Assembly: GCA_030740435.1 (NCBI GenBank)
Contig: JASLXG010000132.1
Location: 1 to 33,768, forward strand
DNA length: 33,768 bases
Direction of reading: 5' to 3'
Source: Alphaproteobacteria bacterium
GTDB taxonomy: Bacteria; Pseudomonadota; Alphaproteobacteria; UBA2966
Below are positions 33,084-33,768 of the stretch, piece by piece. A program made the position numbers and the translations under genes. Positions within the stretch are counted from its first letter, which is position 1; every line of letters starts with the position of its first letter. Under the pieces are notes generated by a model that saw only the letters and a program-made list of their open reading frames with translations, was not told the DNA's origin and searched no databases.

Positions 33084-33100
33084 ACCCCTTCCGCCGGCCC
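33070..33100 (+). terminator. Stem-loop across the stop of the small gene, possible terminator
   Basis: GGGCCGGCGG (33070-33079) pairs perfectly with CCGCCGGCCC (33091-33100) around an 11-base loop that contains the TAG stop. The stem is very stable, but no T-tract follows, so it may be a Rho-aided terminator or mRNA-stabilising structure. The 147 bases from 33101 to the next start hold no other gene I can support. Confidence 0.45.
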
Positions 33101-33247
33101 AGAGGGCTTGGGGTAAGGGCGGTAAACTTTGCTGCGCTGCAACAAGCGAGATCTTGTCCAGGTTCCCGACAGGAGCCATATTTATGGTACAAAAGGAATT
33201 GTGCTGTACGTTCTAGGATATCGAGATCGGCAGCTTGGGAGGGGTAC

Positions 33248-33556
33248 ATGCCGCGTGTGCTTCGGTGCTACGCCGAAGGTCAGGACGATGGCTGGGAAGC
33301 CATCTGCCTCGACCTCGACCTGGCCGCCCAGGGCTCAACTTTCGAGCACGTCTACCATGAGATGACCGAGGCGATTGGCCTCTACCTCGATACCGTGGCC
33401 GAATTGCCGGAAGCTGAGCGCCACCGCCTGCTCTACAGGCCGGCATCTCTTGGGGTGCGGCTGAAATTCCTTTGGCATGCGTTGCGGGCGGTGCTCCACG
33501 ACGACACGAAAAATCCGAAACTGCGGGCCGAATTCACCACAATCTGCCCCGCCTGA
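33248..33556 (+). CDS. HicB-like antitoxin family protein
   Basis: 102 residues with a strong ribosome binding site (GGGAGG). The N-terminal half (WEAICLDLDLAAQGSTFEHV, then YHEMTEAIGLYLD) is a HicB-like fold. The C-terminal half (YRPASLGVRLKFLWHALRAV, ending in ICPA) is typical of a longer HicB-like group that lacks a clear DNA-binding domain. Its stop overlaps the start of a broken hicA, giving a hicB-hicA order opposite to the module at 32236-32835. It appears intact. Confidence 0.75.
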   Translation: MPRVLRCYAEGQDDGWEAICLDLDLAAQGSTFEHVYHEMTEAIGLYLDTVAELPEAERHRLLYRPASLGVRLKFLWHALRAVLHDDTKNPKLRAEFTTICPA

Positions 33557-33684
33557 AATATCGCGAAATTATCCGCCTGCTCGACGCGTACGGTTTCAAG
33601 GTCGTGCGCCGACGCGGCACGCATCGCCAATATCGCGGCACGGTCAACAGGTGCCCGGTAGAGGCGAGTTTCGTCTTGCACTAA
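33553..33684 (+). pseudogene. HicA-family toxin, broken
   Basis: 43 codons starting at a CTG that overlaps the TGA of the HicB-like gene, where ATG would be expected (ATGA-type coupling). KYREIIRLLDAYGFKVVRRR followed by GTHRQYRG is a clear HicA N-terminal two-thirds with the catalytic His in GTHRQ. After GTVN the sequence departs from the family and ends early, consistent with a frameshift; the conserved GTL-type C-terminus is absent. With no normal start codon and no C-terminus, it is likely inactive. Confidence 0.65.
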
Positions 33685-33730
33685 TAACGAGAGTCAATAG
33701 GATGATTTCTCTATCATAATGGGGAGGGGG

Positions 33731-33768
33731 ATGATGCTCGGATTTCCATTGGTGGTTTTGAAAATAAT
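33731..33768 (+). CDS. Possible gene start, runs off right edge
   Basis: An ATG at 33731 follows a very strong purine-rich ribosome binding site (GGGGAGGGGG) and opens a frame reading MMLGFPLVVLKI to the window end. The hydrophobic beginning could be a signal or membrane segment. Twelve codons are too few to identify it. A second ATG is directly adjacent at 33734. Confidence 0.25.
   Translation, partial: MMLGFPLVVLKI

Noticed and set aside
33184-33216. 10-codon frame (MVQKELCCTF) behind AGGAG
   Set aside because: Has a plausible ribosome binding site but is too short to support without expression or conservation data.

Overview
The window is GC-rich, densely packed bacterial DNA. There is no rRNA or tRNA to place it. 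The gene mix suggests an environmental alphaproteobacterium of the Rhodospirillales/Kiloniellales type: class III adenylate cyclase–TPR protein, TRAP transporter, many acyl-CoA dehydrogenases, SDRs and CoA-transferases, and HicAB/RelE modules. This is inference from gene content only.

Layout. (1) 1-217: the first 10 codons of an IS110-family transposase running off the left edge, with its non-coding leader, where IS110 elements encode a bridge RNA. (2) 218-2451, minus: SMP-30-type lactonase, SDR and carboxymuconolactone-decarboxylase-like genes, a small catabolic operon. (3) 2544-3230, plus: a transglutaminase-like protein. (4) 3241-6888, minus: a class III adenylate cyclase/FlgO-like/TPR protein, a possible 29-codon micro-ORF, and a hybrid histidine kinase that has lost its phospho-acceptor His and most receiver residues. 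(5) 6949-11170, minus: TRAP transporter dctP-dctQ-dctM followed by a MATE exporter. (6) 11281-13028, plus: a dienelactone-hydrolase-like protein and a quinone-oxidoreductase-like MDR. (7) 13025-17430, minus: acyl-CoA dehydrogenase, two SDRs and an acyl-CoA ligase, a beta-oxidation-like set. (8) 17504-25490, mostly plus: CaiC-like ligase, MmgE/PrpD, MaoC, acyl-CoA dehydrogenase, MaoC, CaiB/BaiF CoA-transferase, an inverted DUF3237 gene and a CitE/malyl-CoA-lyase-like gene, then an alpha/beta hydrolase. The family content matches the itaconate-degradation locus of Pseudomonas aeruginosa (CaiB transferase, MaoC hydratase, CitE lyase, plus acyl-CoA dehydrogenase and PrpD-like genes), so C5-dicarboxylyl-CoA breakdown is the best guess. 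(9) 26427-31549, plus: enoyl-CoA hydratase, TetR regulator and a three-subunit biotin-dependent acyl-CoA carboxylase, behind a promoter with a 12-bp perfect palindrome at the expected start point. (10) 31573-33768: a cluster of toxin-antitoxin modules in various states of decay: a truncated RelE with an intact XRE antitoxin, a 44-bp relic resembling the carboxylase 3' end, a HicAB pair with a strong promoter/operator but no ATG for hicA, a small unknown gene, a HicB-like gene with a broken hicA, and the start of a possible gene at the right edge.

How the genes work together: most of the window is catabolism of organic acids through CoA thioesters (import by TRAP, activation by ligases or CoA-transferase, dehydrogenation, hydration, lyase cleavage or carboxylation). 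The two ends show mobile or unstable DNA. The most notable items are the IS110 leader, the degenerate sensor kinase, the C5-dicarboxylate-like operon with an active/inactive MaoC pair, the TetR operator, and the decaying toxin-antitoxin cluster.
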